Source: Patella vulgata
Taxonomy: Eukaryota > Mollusca > Gastropoda > Patellidae
Direction: 5' to 3'
Length of the DNA: 64,000 nucleotides
NCBI RefSeq assembly: GCF_932274485.2
Contig: NC_065882.2
Location: forward strand, 14,181,390-14,245,389
The translations under genes were made by a program, and so were the position numbers. The notes under the pieces were generated by a model. It was not told where the DNA came from and searched no databases. It saw nothing but the letters and a program-made list of their open reading frames with translations. Position 1 is the first letter of the stretch. Each line of letters starts with the position of its first letter. Below are positions 40,001 through 53,800 of the stretch, piece after piece.

Positions 40001-43000
40001 CATTTACATTATGGCCGCCAAGGGGCGGTCGTGTGCAATGTATACCAAAGTCCAAGATGTTGTTTTATATCTGTTCATGTAGCATTTTATGATATGGCAA
40101 TTGGATGCATTCTGTCATGTTATAACAGATTTTAATACAAAAACACACTGGGTAGAAAGAAATGTAGACAAATTATTCATTTGTGCAACTATGGAAATTA
40201 TGGAAACAAAGTTCCCCAACTGCTCTACATTACGAATACTCCATTGACCATTCCCACTGAAAAGGACACTGTGTTTCTGGCTGACGAATAACACACTATC
40301 CCCATATATGGCCTGCTTGATATGCTGCTCGTTTGACATGTTCCTTCAGTACACTTTGCGTTGGTGGTGTCAGGTCGTATGACCCCTGCTTTCTTTCAAA
40401 AAGATCAAGCCTTGCCTCGTCTACTGAGAAAGTCGTACTCGACCGGTCATACATGAGAACTACAAACTTCTCAAGAACTTGTAGATCAGGGTCCTCAACT
40501 TCTGATAGGCTGTGGTTAAGCCTCGATGAATACATTTCAAGTCTGTCATGCTGGCTTTTTCCCTTTGTCATTGAAAAATGACACATCATCATAACCAGTA
40601 AAAGTATGGAAGAATGACATCCCGTTAGCTTTCTCCGGTCCTTGACATTAGCAGTCCTTTTCAGGGGCAACATTCACATTATTTCATTCCTCTACCAAAT
40701 TTGCTCCAATTCTTTTTTCAAAATAACTCCCGTGAAACCTGATTTTAAGCAAAGAGAAATCATATTTCTGGACGATATTTTATGCTTCTTGATGCCGGGG
40801 GTGCAGAATTATTTTTCTTTGTGCTTTAAATTGGCATGTGTATCAAGGAGTTAGCTGAGAAAGACAATAATTCAATTATGTAAAATAAACAAGCGCTTTT
40901 TATACTCTATGCTTATTTTTCTACGCACTGGCGGCCATTTTGGAATTTTTGATGGCTAGTACTTTTTTTTTTATCAAAGCTTGACCTCATGTCTACATTC
41001 ACACCAAATTTCATGCTTGTATCATCAACTGAATGATTCTGGTCAACAACCCCGTTATTGCCAACGGCCTTCGTGAAGTTTCGGTCATTAAAGGTTGATT
41101 CCGGTAACAAGTTACGTTGCCGTCATGAACGGCGAGTAAAGTTGGATTCATTAGCGGTTGTTTCCAAACTGTCACCAAGAAGAGTAGAACAAGATAAGGA
41201 GCACCACGGGATTACACAAAATTTAGGCTAAATACTATCTTGATATCGATGTTCAAGGATAGAACCGAGATACATTCCGGTAAATGAAATGAAATGAAAT
41301 GGGGTTTAACGTCCTACTGTTGATGGAAATTTTCCCCGGGCAGCGGCACTATGACCTACTCTTATATCGAATTCCAACTGCCAAGGGATCTTTTGCGTGC
41401 ACGCCAATGTGCACCGGGACTTCGGTTTTTTGTCTCATCCGAAGGACTAGACAGTCGTCCTTGTAAGGCCCTCCGCTCTGCACCACTGACAATGAGAAAC
41501 CCGGTAAATTAAGCGATTATGTTTGTAGAAATATGTTTATAACCCCCATGTACCAATATCTAGTTTACTTTTATTTATTGATAAGATAACAAAACACAAT
41601 ACATTGAAATATAATTTATAACTGTCAAACGTCACCCTGAAGTAAAGTTTATGATTATATAATGATGCAAAGGGAGTTTATTTTGTTATAGTAAATTGAT
41701 AATATCTTATAAAGTTTTCTTTCCTCCGTTTAGGTTTATATGTATAGAGAATTTACTGACTCAGTCTGGGAGGTGGCGATTCGGTTTCGATTCCAATTCT
41801 GTTCAAGAATGTACCTTGTGATTTGCCCTCCTTGCTTTCTTCATCAATGTTTCAGGACGGCGAGTCTAGGAAGGAAAAAACCTCTAATCGTTGGGATAGT
41901 CCACACGTTTAGGGGGTTGGGTGGCTCGGTGAATATGCCACTGGTCTGGTTTCGTTTCCGATGTTAGCTGAGAAAGTTCGACGGGATTTTTCCTTCCCGG
42001 TTTCCTTCGTCCTCTTCTGTAGGAGTTAGAATCTAGCGACGAAATGCGCCTAGTTGGGCGTACACGTTGGGTTGGCATGCACCTGATAGAACCATTAACA
42101 GTTAGGGAGTTCGGTCACCGAATGGTTAACGAGTGCGCGTTTGATCATAAGGTCTGTCATTGAGTCAACTGGCGTGGTTACGATGCCCCGCTTGTACGTG
42201 ACAAAGCGTAGGGTCGTCTTTCCAGCCTTGTGGGTTTCTCGGTTCCCACGGTTTCCACCCACTGCTAAAGACCCCTACGCGCAAGCGATTTATTGAAATC
42301 TCTCTCTCTCTCTCTCTCTCCCTCTCTTTCCTTGGCAGTTAAGAGTCCCGCGAAGAATAGCATAAACGCCACTGTCCAGGGATAATATCCTTCAAAGCAC
42401 ATTGTATTCGTTCATTCGTTCGTTTCTAGAGTTTTACGTCCACTTCCACCTAAGGTGATATCGTAGACAACACACTGCATGACGTATATATTACCACCTT
42501 TATAAGCCAGGTTGATGCAGAAAAGTAGAACGTAAAACCCCATTCCATTACTTTGTATCTTTCGATATTTTGTTTACCAGTTCAGTTGCACTGTCTAATA
42601 GTTAAAACGATTTGGTGTATTTTGAGGTTTAAAACGATTTGTCGCCGCAATTCGTGCTTCCGTAGCCATGTTCGTTTAGTACTCCCGGAACCGTAGTTTT
42701 GGACTCGGCCATCTTGTAGCCTTTGACATGTCCATACGAAGAATTCATCCGCCATATTTGATTATCGACACAAAAAAAAGTGGGTTGTGGTTGGATTAGG
42801 TAAGTAAGAGTGCAGCGTATATTTGAGCTTAGAATTATTTGTCGCCACAATAATTCGTGCTTCCGTAGTCATTTTGTCGTAGTACTCCCTGAAACATTGT
42901 TATGGCTGGTCTCGGCCATCTTGTAGTTTTTGACATGTCCATACGAAGAATTCATCCGCCACATTACATTATCGACACAATAAAAAAGTGCAGCGTATAT

Positions 43001-44385
43001 TTGAGCTTAGAATTATTTGTCACCATAAATCGTGCTTTCGTAGCCATTTTGTCGTAGTACTCCCTGAACCGCTGTTATGATTGGTCTCGGCCATCTTGTC
43101 TTGTAAGTAGGTGTTGACATGTCCATACGAAGAATTCATTTTCTATTCTTGATTATCGACACAAACTGGTGTATTTGTGAGTTTAAGATAATTTGTCGCC
43201 GCTATTCGTGCTTCCATAGCCATTTTGCTGTCGCGCTCGCGATCTTGTCTTGTAAGTAGGTGTTGACATCCGCCATGTTTGAATGTTTGATTGACGTCAC
43301 AATGAAAACCTAATTGTGGTGTGATTGGGTAAGAGTTAAGTAACTGCTATGCAATTACCATGTCTTGAACGTATATGTAATTATTTACATAGTGTTGACA
43401 CCTTCATGACTATAGACCCACTGTCAATATTGCACGTTCTCGTTAAAGATACGTCAACAGAAACCCTCACCACTTTCAAACAGGTACGTCCAAACTCCCA
43501 CACATTGCTGGAACGCGGTGGCTGTGTGGTTATGAAATGGTTGAAATGGGGTTTATCGTTCTACTGTTTTGCTCCGCCTGGGCTAATGAAGCCGGGCATA
43601 CGCGATACAGTGTGCTATAAGGGACATTTTGCTAATGAAGCCGGGCATACGCGATACAGTGTGTTATGAGGGAAATTTTGCTACGACCTTTTCTTATATC
43701 GAATTCCAACTGCCAAGGATTCTGTTACGTTGACGCCAATGTGCACACGGGGTCTCAGTTTTTCGTCCCATCCGAACGACTAATATGGTAAGGACACTGG
43801 GTCAAGAAGAATCCTTTCTACAAAGGTTCCCACCTGTGAGGAGTGGCGTGGAAAATGTGTCTGGTCGTTCGCATGATACGGAAAATATCTCTTGGCAGTT
43901 GGAATTCATAACACAAATATAGGCAATATTCGTCCTGTCGCTTTGCATACGTAACCATAGAAATAGTGATTACCGAGACAATATGTTGATGAGACGTAAA
44001 ACCCCAACCCTTTCCTCGCCTCCGCATTGTAATTGTTAAACATAACCGCTGACACAGTCGGAAGCCCTCGGTGACTTCCCGATCTTGTCTACATGACTTC
44101 AGCAATGAATATTCATATACATATTGTATCAATCCCTATAATGAACTGATGTTTAATGCCTCGTCAGCGCAATACTTGGTCATTATGTGGCTAACATACG
44201 GTTAGTTTCATTTCTGTGGTTAAGATCAGTGGAGTTTACGTTTACTCGTCTTCCAAGTGTTCGTTTACGTGCACGCCAATAGGTACACTGACGGGGTTTC
44301 ATCTTCCGCCCCACCCGAGGAACTATGCACAGTGCCTGATCGCTCGACTACCAGGACTGTCACGTTTCAGTTGGGGTAGAGGTCA

Positions 44386-44428
<43 letters not shown>

Positions 44429-47400
44429 GGTGGGTATACCGTTTTACTCTCTCTCTCGCTCTCGCTCTCTCTCTGGGACCAGGGACATCTAGGCGTGGGT
44501 GTAGCGTTTTACCGACATGTAAATATGTTGCTGATTAATGCATCTTTAAATCCCGTGTAGTATATGTGTACCTGTATATCAGACATGGAATTAACTGACG
44601 GGCAACAGCAGTGTTATACAACATTCCGCTGTTTATTTACATTTAAAACTATTGACATTAACTTGCCCTATATCAGCTGCTCCAGGCTCTAAATTATTCA
44701 AATAACATGCGTGGTAACTCATTCAACTACAGGTTTCATTGAGTTAACGAATAAAACGCACCAACACAACTATCTGAAATATTCTAACCTTAAGTATTAA
44801 AATATAGCACAGGAATGTAATAGGGGATTTGGCGCTTATCTGGGACATTTTTAAACTAATCAAAGAACACAGCAATCTGAAATATTGCACAGGCCACAGG
44901 AATGGGATGGGGTTTAACACCTCTCCTAGGCCATTTAGAAACTACTAAACTGACACAGAAATCTCAAATATTTAAAGGGGGGTGGGTAACGTCACTCGGC
45001 ACAAACAAGGTAATTTCGGGACTAACATATGGTAATTTTATTTGAATAATTCGCTTAATTTGCCAGTGTTGTGACAAAAGTTTCTGCTCTTGACTTGCGG
45101 ATCAGAAGCGTGTCAGATAAGTAGATCCTGGCCCCGTCAGACTTCTACCTGTTTCCAGAAATGAAAAAGGAACTTGTCGGTCATCATTTTCCTAACGACC
45201 TTTTTTTTAGGGTAGTTGAAGTAAATTTCTCCCTGGTCGGCATCCAGGCTTTGCAACATCGTTGACAAAAGTGTGTTCACATCAAAGGGGACTATGCATA
45301 AAAATAAACTGAAACTATCTACTTTGTACAGGTCTTTCACAGATAGGTTTAAAACTTTTCAGCCAGCCCTCGTAATTAGATTGTTAGAACACGACATAAA
45401 CTTATGAATATTTATATTTTTCAGGCAGTGGGCTGTGATGGCATCCTGGGATCGAAGACCAAACTAGACCAATGTGGTGTCTGTGGCGGGAATGGTAAAT
45501 CCTGCCAAGTCGTTTCAGGAATTTTCACAAGATCACATCTTACCAAATATGGTCATAACTTCGTGACAAAAATCCCGAAAGGGGCGTGTAATATAAACAT
45601 CACAGAGATGGCTAAAAGCAGAAACTATATAGGTAGGTCGTGATTGGTTTTAATTATTTGGGGGGGGGGGGGCATTCCGCTTCTTCAGATTACACCTCAA
45701 TATTGGACTGTAATGATCCTACACCTTGTTACGTCCGAACCGTGGATCGAACCATGTTTGGGGGCATCCCCTTTCTTTAGATTACACATCCCTATTGGAC
45801 CGTAATGATCCTAGTTACGTTCAAACCGTGGGGCGATCCCATATTTGCGGACACCACCCTTCTGCAGATTACACCTTCATATTGGACCGTGAAGATCCTA
45901 CTCCTTGTTACGTTTAAACCCGGGTTCAAAGCCATGAGTCGCAGCGATAAAATGTGCATTTTTTAAACGAAGAAATATGAATCACTGGGACATAGAGTGT
46001 CCTGTGTGGTTGTCTCTAACATTCCCCCCCCCCCCCGAACACGGGAGATTTGAGATTTTTTTAAATTCCGGTAAATGTTAGAGGAGGTTTGGGATGTGGA
46101 ATCCCTATGTTTTGTTTTACGAAATGTTTTTCAGTAGTTTGGAAAATTAATATACTTAAAAAATGCCATGAACATACTTGAGGATCAATTTTCATTTTCC
46201 TAAACATGTACACTAAGTCTATAACACAAAACAATTTGCGTTTCTTTTACTGACATGTACTTGATGACTTGGTTTATGTAGGATTATAAATATTCAAAAT
46301 CACAAAAGTACATTTAGTGTGAACTGCGGTTGAGAATTTATTTCAAAATCAACAACAAACTTAAACATCGCTAAAACAAAACGTCAAGCAATTAAAATAT
46401 TCAAAATCAGGGAATCTGGAAAACGTAATCACTCAATCTATGACATATGTACCCCCATTTTGTGGTACCTGTAATGAACGGCGCCAATCACAGCAAAGAA
46501 GAGCGCTGCTTAAACTTTATTCTTGACAGGTGTACGGTGTATACACTATGTACCTTAGTACAGACATTAATATCCAGCCTGTCAAACGCCATGTTCAACC
46601 CATCAAAACACTTGTTAGACAAGCACATCCAGACATCACGAACAAAGATAAAAAAACAACAATCAAATACCGGTAAGACTGATTGTTCTGTCACTATAAT
46701 TAATATTCAAGATTGTCCAGTTGTACGTGATTTAAAGGGCGGGTAAAGACTCGGATATCAGGAAAATCAATCAAACACCGTGTTAGATGTTGTATAGATC
46801 ATAAAGAAGACTTCCACGCACTTTTATATGAATTTATTTTCAACCAATCAAAACAATAACTGATCATTCTTCGCTGACAACTTGACTACGGAATGTCGAT
46901 GCTATTTGCATAAATTAGTGACCAAGGATGAAGAATAAGAAATATTTCGAAAATCAGTGGCATAGAACAATGTCAATGATTCATAACCGGTCGTGTAATT
47001 TTTTATGGAAGATTCTTTAAGTATGTTCTCTTTGAAACGAACGTGTAAACTAGTCGGACCCGGCCCATGTGAACTCTGCGACACTGCTTCTAAACTGTCA
47101 CGAAATGGAATTGGAATAACTCACGTGTCGTAACCGTCATTGTCATAGTAACACGACGTGTGGACAATGGCGTCGAGTTGACCAATAGTTTATATGATAA
47201 TGACATGTTTTACACGTGTAGCCATGAAGTGTTGACAGACAAGACAGATATAATGATTTAACGATTTCCCTTCTACATGTCGACAGAATTAAAACATAAT
47301 AAAATAACTATAAAAACCAACTACATCATCATAAACATACATGAACGATACGTTTTCAGATTCTGATGAGACCGTAAGTTAAGTCAATCGAGACTAATAA

Positions 47401-48555
47401 TAGGCCTAGTAGAAATTATCTCCCCCTTGATGTCATTTTTTTAAAATTAAAAACATTGAGATGATCTTAATCTTTCAACCATAAAGGGTCCAACATGTCA
47501 TAATCATCTGATAATAATATATTGAAGGTGGTTGATCGACCAGTCGGAGCTACGGTGGCTAAGTGGGTAAGACGCTGGCTCGCTAGCCTGTAGTTCGGGT
47601 GTTCCATCCCTCCATTGGCCAAAATAAAGTTCATCTGGATTTTCCGACGTGGTTTCCCGTTGTCAGTGGTGCAGGACTGAGGGCCTGACAAGGACAGATG
47701 TCTAGTAGTTAGCATGCATGTAAAAGATCCCTTGACAGTTGGAATTCGATACAAGAGAAGGATATAGTGACACTCTCCGGTCAAAATATCCCCCATAGCA
47801 CACTGTATGGCGTATGCCCGTCGTCATTAGCCCAGTCGGAGTAGAACAGTAGGACGTTAAACCCCATTTCATTTCATTTTGATCAACCAGTCGATATTTT
47901 TCTACACTCGGTTAAAGGAATATATATGCTGCGACGTCATATTTGTAGGTGATTTCCCCAATTTATACCCGTTTTGATCCTCCCACCTCCAATTCATGAT
48001 TTTTCACTCAAACCTGGCCGAAGATGTAAATTCAAGACAAAAAGGTCCACAAAAATTGCCGTGCAAAAGTTAGGAAAAGGGTAGACAATTGCACTGAATA
48101 GACGAACTGGATGAAATCCGGGTAAACAATTGGTCCTAATCCTAATCTCGAATCATGTCGTGTATACGGTAACTAAGAGTTTTCATCTGAAAGATAATGA
48201 TTTAATAACGTATCAGTTTTACAAACAGTCCAAGTTTTTGAAAGACACAACCTACCCAGAAGGACTATTGTTAACTGTCATCAACCATCATTGGAAACTA
48301 CTGGAAACTACATATTAACAAATATAGTGGATCCAATTTGTGTACGAGAACTTTGTGGTCTCATCAAAGAAAGTAGGGTTTTGATCATAATGGCTGTATT
48401 AGCATGGGTGTTTTGAAAGCAGAAGAGACTCGGCTTGAATAACAATTTACGACTCGTGAGAAGGACTGTACTCGGAAACTCCAATTTTATTTGACACTCG
48501 AATTTACAAGAAACTAGAATAAAACGTTGTCTCGTGTATACGTTGGTGTGCGCGT

Positions 48556-48592
<37 letters not shown>

Positions 48593-50852
48593 GGGGTTAC
48601 CTGTCTTCATTAGTCCGGCTGTTTCATAGCAGTAGGAGGTTAAACCCCATTTTATTTCATCAGCTACCAGTAGTAAGATCAAAGTTAATCTGAGGTCCAC
48701 ACAAGGGGTATAAGCCGACAAATTGAGCCATTATGTCACGTGATAACCATCTATATAATTAGTATCAAATTTATCTTAAAACGGGTAGCCTACCTTATGA
48801 TCATTTACCAAGGGGACTTAATTCACTCCTTTTACGAGTGGACACTTGGACTTAGTTAAAGCTACTTGTATTAGTATTGACATTACGGCCTAACGAGTGA
48901 CATTTATCTCATATAGCTGACATATGACCACCACTACTGACCGTAGCGTATTATTAAAGCCCTTGTTGGTCAAATGATTGACATTTCAGGTGAGAAATGG
49001 GGTCAGTAGTATATAGGTGTAATATTGATTCTGGTCAACAGGTGAAATGAATAATAAATAAAAGGTGAAAAATAAATACGTATCGTACAATAAGAGAAAT
49101 GTATAAAATAATTATTTTTTTCAAATTGTGATAGACACTCGAGTGCTAGATAAATACCAACCGATATTATAAAATGCGAATCATTCATAATTATTATTTA
49201 TCTCGAATTGTGGCGTGTTCTATAAAAAAGAGACGCTCTGAATTATAGAATAATATCAGAATATATCGTGTACTATAAAAATAGAAATTAGAAGGAAGGA
49301 TAAATAATACCCACCGGCATCATATACTAAGATAAACATTCATAATTATAAATTTTAATTCGGTAGCCACGGTGGCTCAGTCAGTAAGGCGTTGGCTAAC
49401 TTATTAGGAAGTCGAGAAAGTGGTGCAGGAGGACATGGCGGGGAACAGTGTCTAGTCGTTTGGATGGGATGAAATGGTAGTTCAGTCAGTAAGGCGTTGG
49501 CTCAGTAACCAGGAAGTCGAGAAAATGGTGCTGGAGGACATGGCATGGGACAGTGTTTAGTCATTCGGATGGGACGAAATGGTAGTTCAGTCAGTAAGGC
49601 GTTGACTCACTAACCAAGAGGTCGAAAATGTGGTGCAGGAGGGCATGGCAAGGAGCAGATTCTAGTCGTTCGGATGGGACAAAATGCCAAAGATCCGTGT
49701 ACATGAAACGCCACTGTCCAGACAAACCTATATGATGTATGCCGGTCTTTATTAGTCCGATTGGTCCAAAATAGTAGGGAAATGACCTCCACAAATTACC
49801 CGATCTCCTGCTCAATCAGCTTGGTTTCGACCCCAGTCGACCTGATCTGCTCCCCAACCGGCCATATGATCTTCCCAACCAGCCTGTTGCGCTCCACCAA
49901 CCAGCCTGCCCGATTCCCTCTCTTACCAATCTCATCGCCCCAACTAACCGGATGTTCTCGCCAACGGGCCTGATCTTCCCAACCAGACTGATACACTCCA
50001 CAACCAACCTGCCAGTCTCATCGCCCCAAGTACCCCGGTGTTCTCTCCAACCGGCCTGAAATGCTCCACAACCAGCCTGTCTGATCTCCTCTCTTACCAA
50101 CCTCATCGCACCAACTATCCTCATCTTCTCCCCAACTGGCCTGATCTTTCCAACCAGCCTGATACGCTCCACAACCAGTCTGCAAGCTTCATCGCCCCAA
50201 GTAGCCTGATGTTCTCTCCAACCGGCCTGATATGCTCCACAACCGGGCTGTCTGATCTCCTCTCGTACTACCCCGATCTTATCACCAACCACCCTGATCT
50301 CCTCAACCGAGATGACCCCACCCCCTCCCAAGAAAACCTCTAACACCTGCTGTGTGAACGGTACCATTGACAACAACCACAACACACAAGATACCAGACT
50401 TCAACAAATAGTTCCTTAGGTGTAAACAGTCGACCAGAAGATCGGCATAAGTGGGCGTCAACAGAATATATGTATTTTATTGTAATAATATTATTCTGGA
50501 TATTTTCTGTGGTATAATTGTTTATATTAGATGATAAATAGGTATATTACATGTCTTATGTTGTTATGTCTTCATACACGTTTATAAAACCACCCACATC
50601 TTGACTCTATTTCGGGGGGTTGGATGGCTGAATGGTTAGCGTGCGCGCGCTGTATCATAAAGTCTGTCATTGAGTCGACTGGCGTGGTTTCGAATCCCCG
50701 GTTGTACGTGACAAGGAGTAGGGTCGCCTGTCCAACCTCGTGGGTTTCCTCCCACTGCTAAAGACCCCTATGCGCAAGCGAATGATTGAAATAAAATTAA
50801 ACCATATGTTAGTCCCGAAATGACCTAGTTTGTGTCGAGTGGACGTTAAAAC

Positions 50853-50899
<47 letters not shown>

Positions 50900-53800
50900 A
50901 CTCTATTTCAATATTTACACGTGTGTTATAGAACCATTAGTGATGGACTGAGTCTTTTGACATGTTTGTTCTCCAAAACGCAGAATTATGTTTGGGTGAA
51001 ATGAAACGGGGGTTTAAATCTTTGCTTTTCTAAACCAACAAGTGCTTATGAAGACAGATATACGCTGTTTAATGCGTGAAGGAAAGCGACGTGTCTGCCT
51101 TATCTTCGTCGATTTCCAACTGCCAATAGTTCTCTTTCATATCACCCGAACGACTAGACACTGTTCCTTGCCAGGCTGTCTGTCATAGATCACTGACAAG
51201 TGGAAACCACACTGAGTAATCCTCAAAGAACTTTCTCGGCCATTACCGGGATTGAACCCGGGACCTACTGATTAGTGAGCTAGCGTCTTACTCACCGAGT
51301 TCCCTTTCTCTTACCAGTTTCAGATAGTTACGATAGAATCTTTAGTTTGTGACCACATTTCGCCTGTTTTGTCCTATCTTCATTGGCTTCGTATTACAGC
51401 ACTCGTGTAACTATAGGAACATGTTCAGGGACATTTACCTTTTAGGAACCTTCGATCAAGAAATACATTTCTTGTTTAATTACCAGCGTAAAATTGAAAA
51501 TTTTTGGAGCAAATTCATTTTCATATCTGACAGATTTACATTGGAATGCCATCCCCACCAACTTTCAAATTGTCACTGGAGACGTATTAGAACAGTAGAG
51601 AACTGAACACATCCCAAGCGCTGTGAGAGAGAGAGAGAGAGAGAGAAAGAGAGGGGGGGGGGGTAAAGTCCACGCGACACAAACAAGGTTATTTCGGGAC
51701 TAACATATGGTTCAATTTTATTTCATTAATTCGCTGTGCGCGTAGGAGTCTTTAGCAGTGGGAGTAAACTGGAGGACCCAGAGAAAACCCACGAGGTTGG
51801 ACAGGCAACCTTACTCCTCGTCACGTACAAGCAGGAATCGAAATCACGCCGCTTGATTCAATGGCACATCTAATGATGCAACACGCACCCGTTAACCATT
51901 CGGCCACCCAAACACCCTCGAAAATAACAGATTTCCATAGTGTTAAAATGGCCGACATTATATTCTATACAGTTGCGTAGATCCCAACAGTATCGATGCT
52001 TATTAAGTTTTTACTTTATCGGTTGCTACTATTTAGTTCATTAAAAATCTATGTTCAATTCTTTGTCACATAATTAAAATCTATATTTAATTGTTTTCAG
52101 CCTTAAAGATAACAGATGGCGATTACGTCATCGATCACCTTCAACATATAAGTCACACCGGAACTTACCGAGGAGCAGGAACGGAGTTTCGTTATTATAG
52201 AAACACGGGCGGAAGTTGTCCAGGAGAATGTATTTATGCAACAGGACCAACCAACACTAGCATAGATGTTGAAGTAAGTTGAATAAAATGAATGCACCAA
52301 AACGTCATAGACTACCCAAATTAAAATATATAATCCCTAGTCGCCATATTTAAATCTAGGAAAATGAATTAATCAAATCTTGCGGCACTTCGAATTAAAA
52401 ACTTTAGTATTTATGCAACAGGACCAACCAACACTAGCATAGATGTTGAAGTAAGTTGAATAAAATGAATGCACCAAAACGTCATAGACTACCCAAATTA
52501 AAATATATAATCCCTTGTCGCCATATTTAAATCTAGGAAAATGAATTAATCAAATCTTGCGGCACTTCGAATTAAAAACTTTAGTGTGTTAATTAATAAT
52601 TATAACAAGACATATACATTGTTATTTTAATGGAGTTACTACTTTTCTGAAATTTTGATTTAAACATTTCCAAACATTGTGAAGCTTTGAGATGATAAGA
52701 TAAAATGTCCCATAGTGTTGGCGCATTTTGGATGGGGATGCGGGGCAAAAGATTTAAGACTATAATTTGGTATTGTGGGAATGTGATCATAGTCGATATT
52801 CTTTGAAATGATAAGATAAAATGTTCCATAGTGTTGGTACACTGTGGGGCGGGGGTGCGGGGCAGAAGATTTAAGATTATAATTTGGTATTTTCGGAATG
52901 TGATCATAGGGGTTATTCTGATATTCTCTTTCCAGATACTATATTATCATCACAATCCAGGGATTATTTACCAGTTTACAATACCTCATGATATGGTCTC
53001 CCAACTCGGTATACCACCACCACCATCATCAGACTCAACAACCTCAAAACATGTCACCAGGAATCACAGAGAGGGTAGAAAACATCACCGAAAACATAAA
53101 AACGGCCACAAAAAACACCATAACAGGAAACATAAGAAGAAGAAAACCAGACCTCGTGAAGATGACGAAGTTGAAGCCGTCCCGGAAGAGCAACGCGACG
53201 ATGTGTCAGTGGGAAGATCAAATTCTAGAACGGTTAAAGTTGATGATCGATATATAATACGGCGAAGAACGGATGCAGATCGCTTGACTCCGCAGATACA
53301 GTTCGGACAATCGCCGCGGTATATACCAAACGCACGACAGGGCTACCAACAGCAAGTACTTAGTCGGTCACACACCAATCATCATCGTAATCAGCTTGGT
53401 TCTACATATCTAGGACGCGATACTGATTATGGTTCCAGACAGAGTGTTGTGGGTAGAACGGGGCAGTATGTACCAAACAGTGTTCTACCATCAAATCCTA
53501 ATGCGGATATCACCTTGCCTAATGGCTACACGCAAAACAGTTACAATCAGTTAGTGAATGGGCTGGAAGATCATGATAAAAGTGTACTGGATACTAGCGG
53601 CTTGTATTCCTGGAAGATTTCCGGTTTTACCGAGTGTTCACATTCCTGTGGTGGAGGTAAGGTTTCTTTGGTACCTGTTCTAGCCGTAAATGTTAGCATG
53701 AAGATGTAAATCTGCAAAATTCTATTACTCGCTTATAAACAAGAAAATGAAAGTGCCGCTGGGCAGACTTCTGGGCTATAGACAGGTATACCTAGACACA

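Larger units (their letters stand above)
6229..45424 (+). other. 39.2-kb intron of the ADAMTSL gene
   Basis: Phase-0 intron between exons d and e. No exon of this gene and no other convincing host gene is seen in it. It holds most of the SINEs, MITEs and satellites listed below. Confidence 0.8.

Noticed and set aside
45137-45340. 67-codon minus-strand frame
   Set aside because: It is the antisense shadow of the mariner transposase fragment on the plus strand.
52831-52935. Upstream extension of the exon g frame with an ATG
   Set aside because: A strong acceptor at 52935 and exact phase match with exon f show this part is intron; it also lies in a duplicated repeat.
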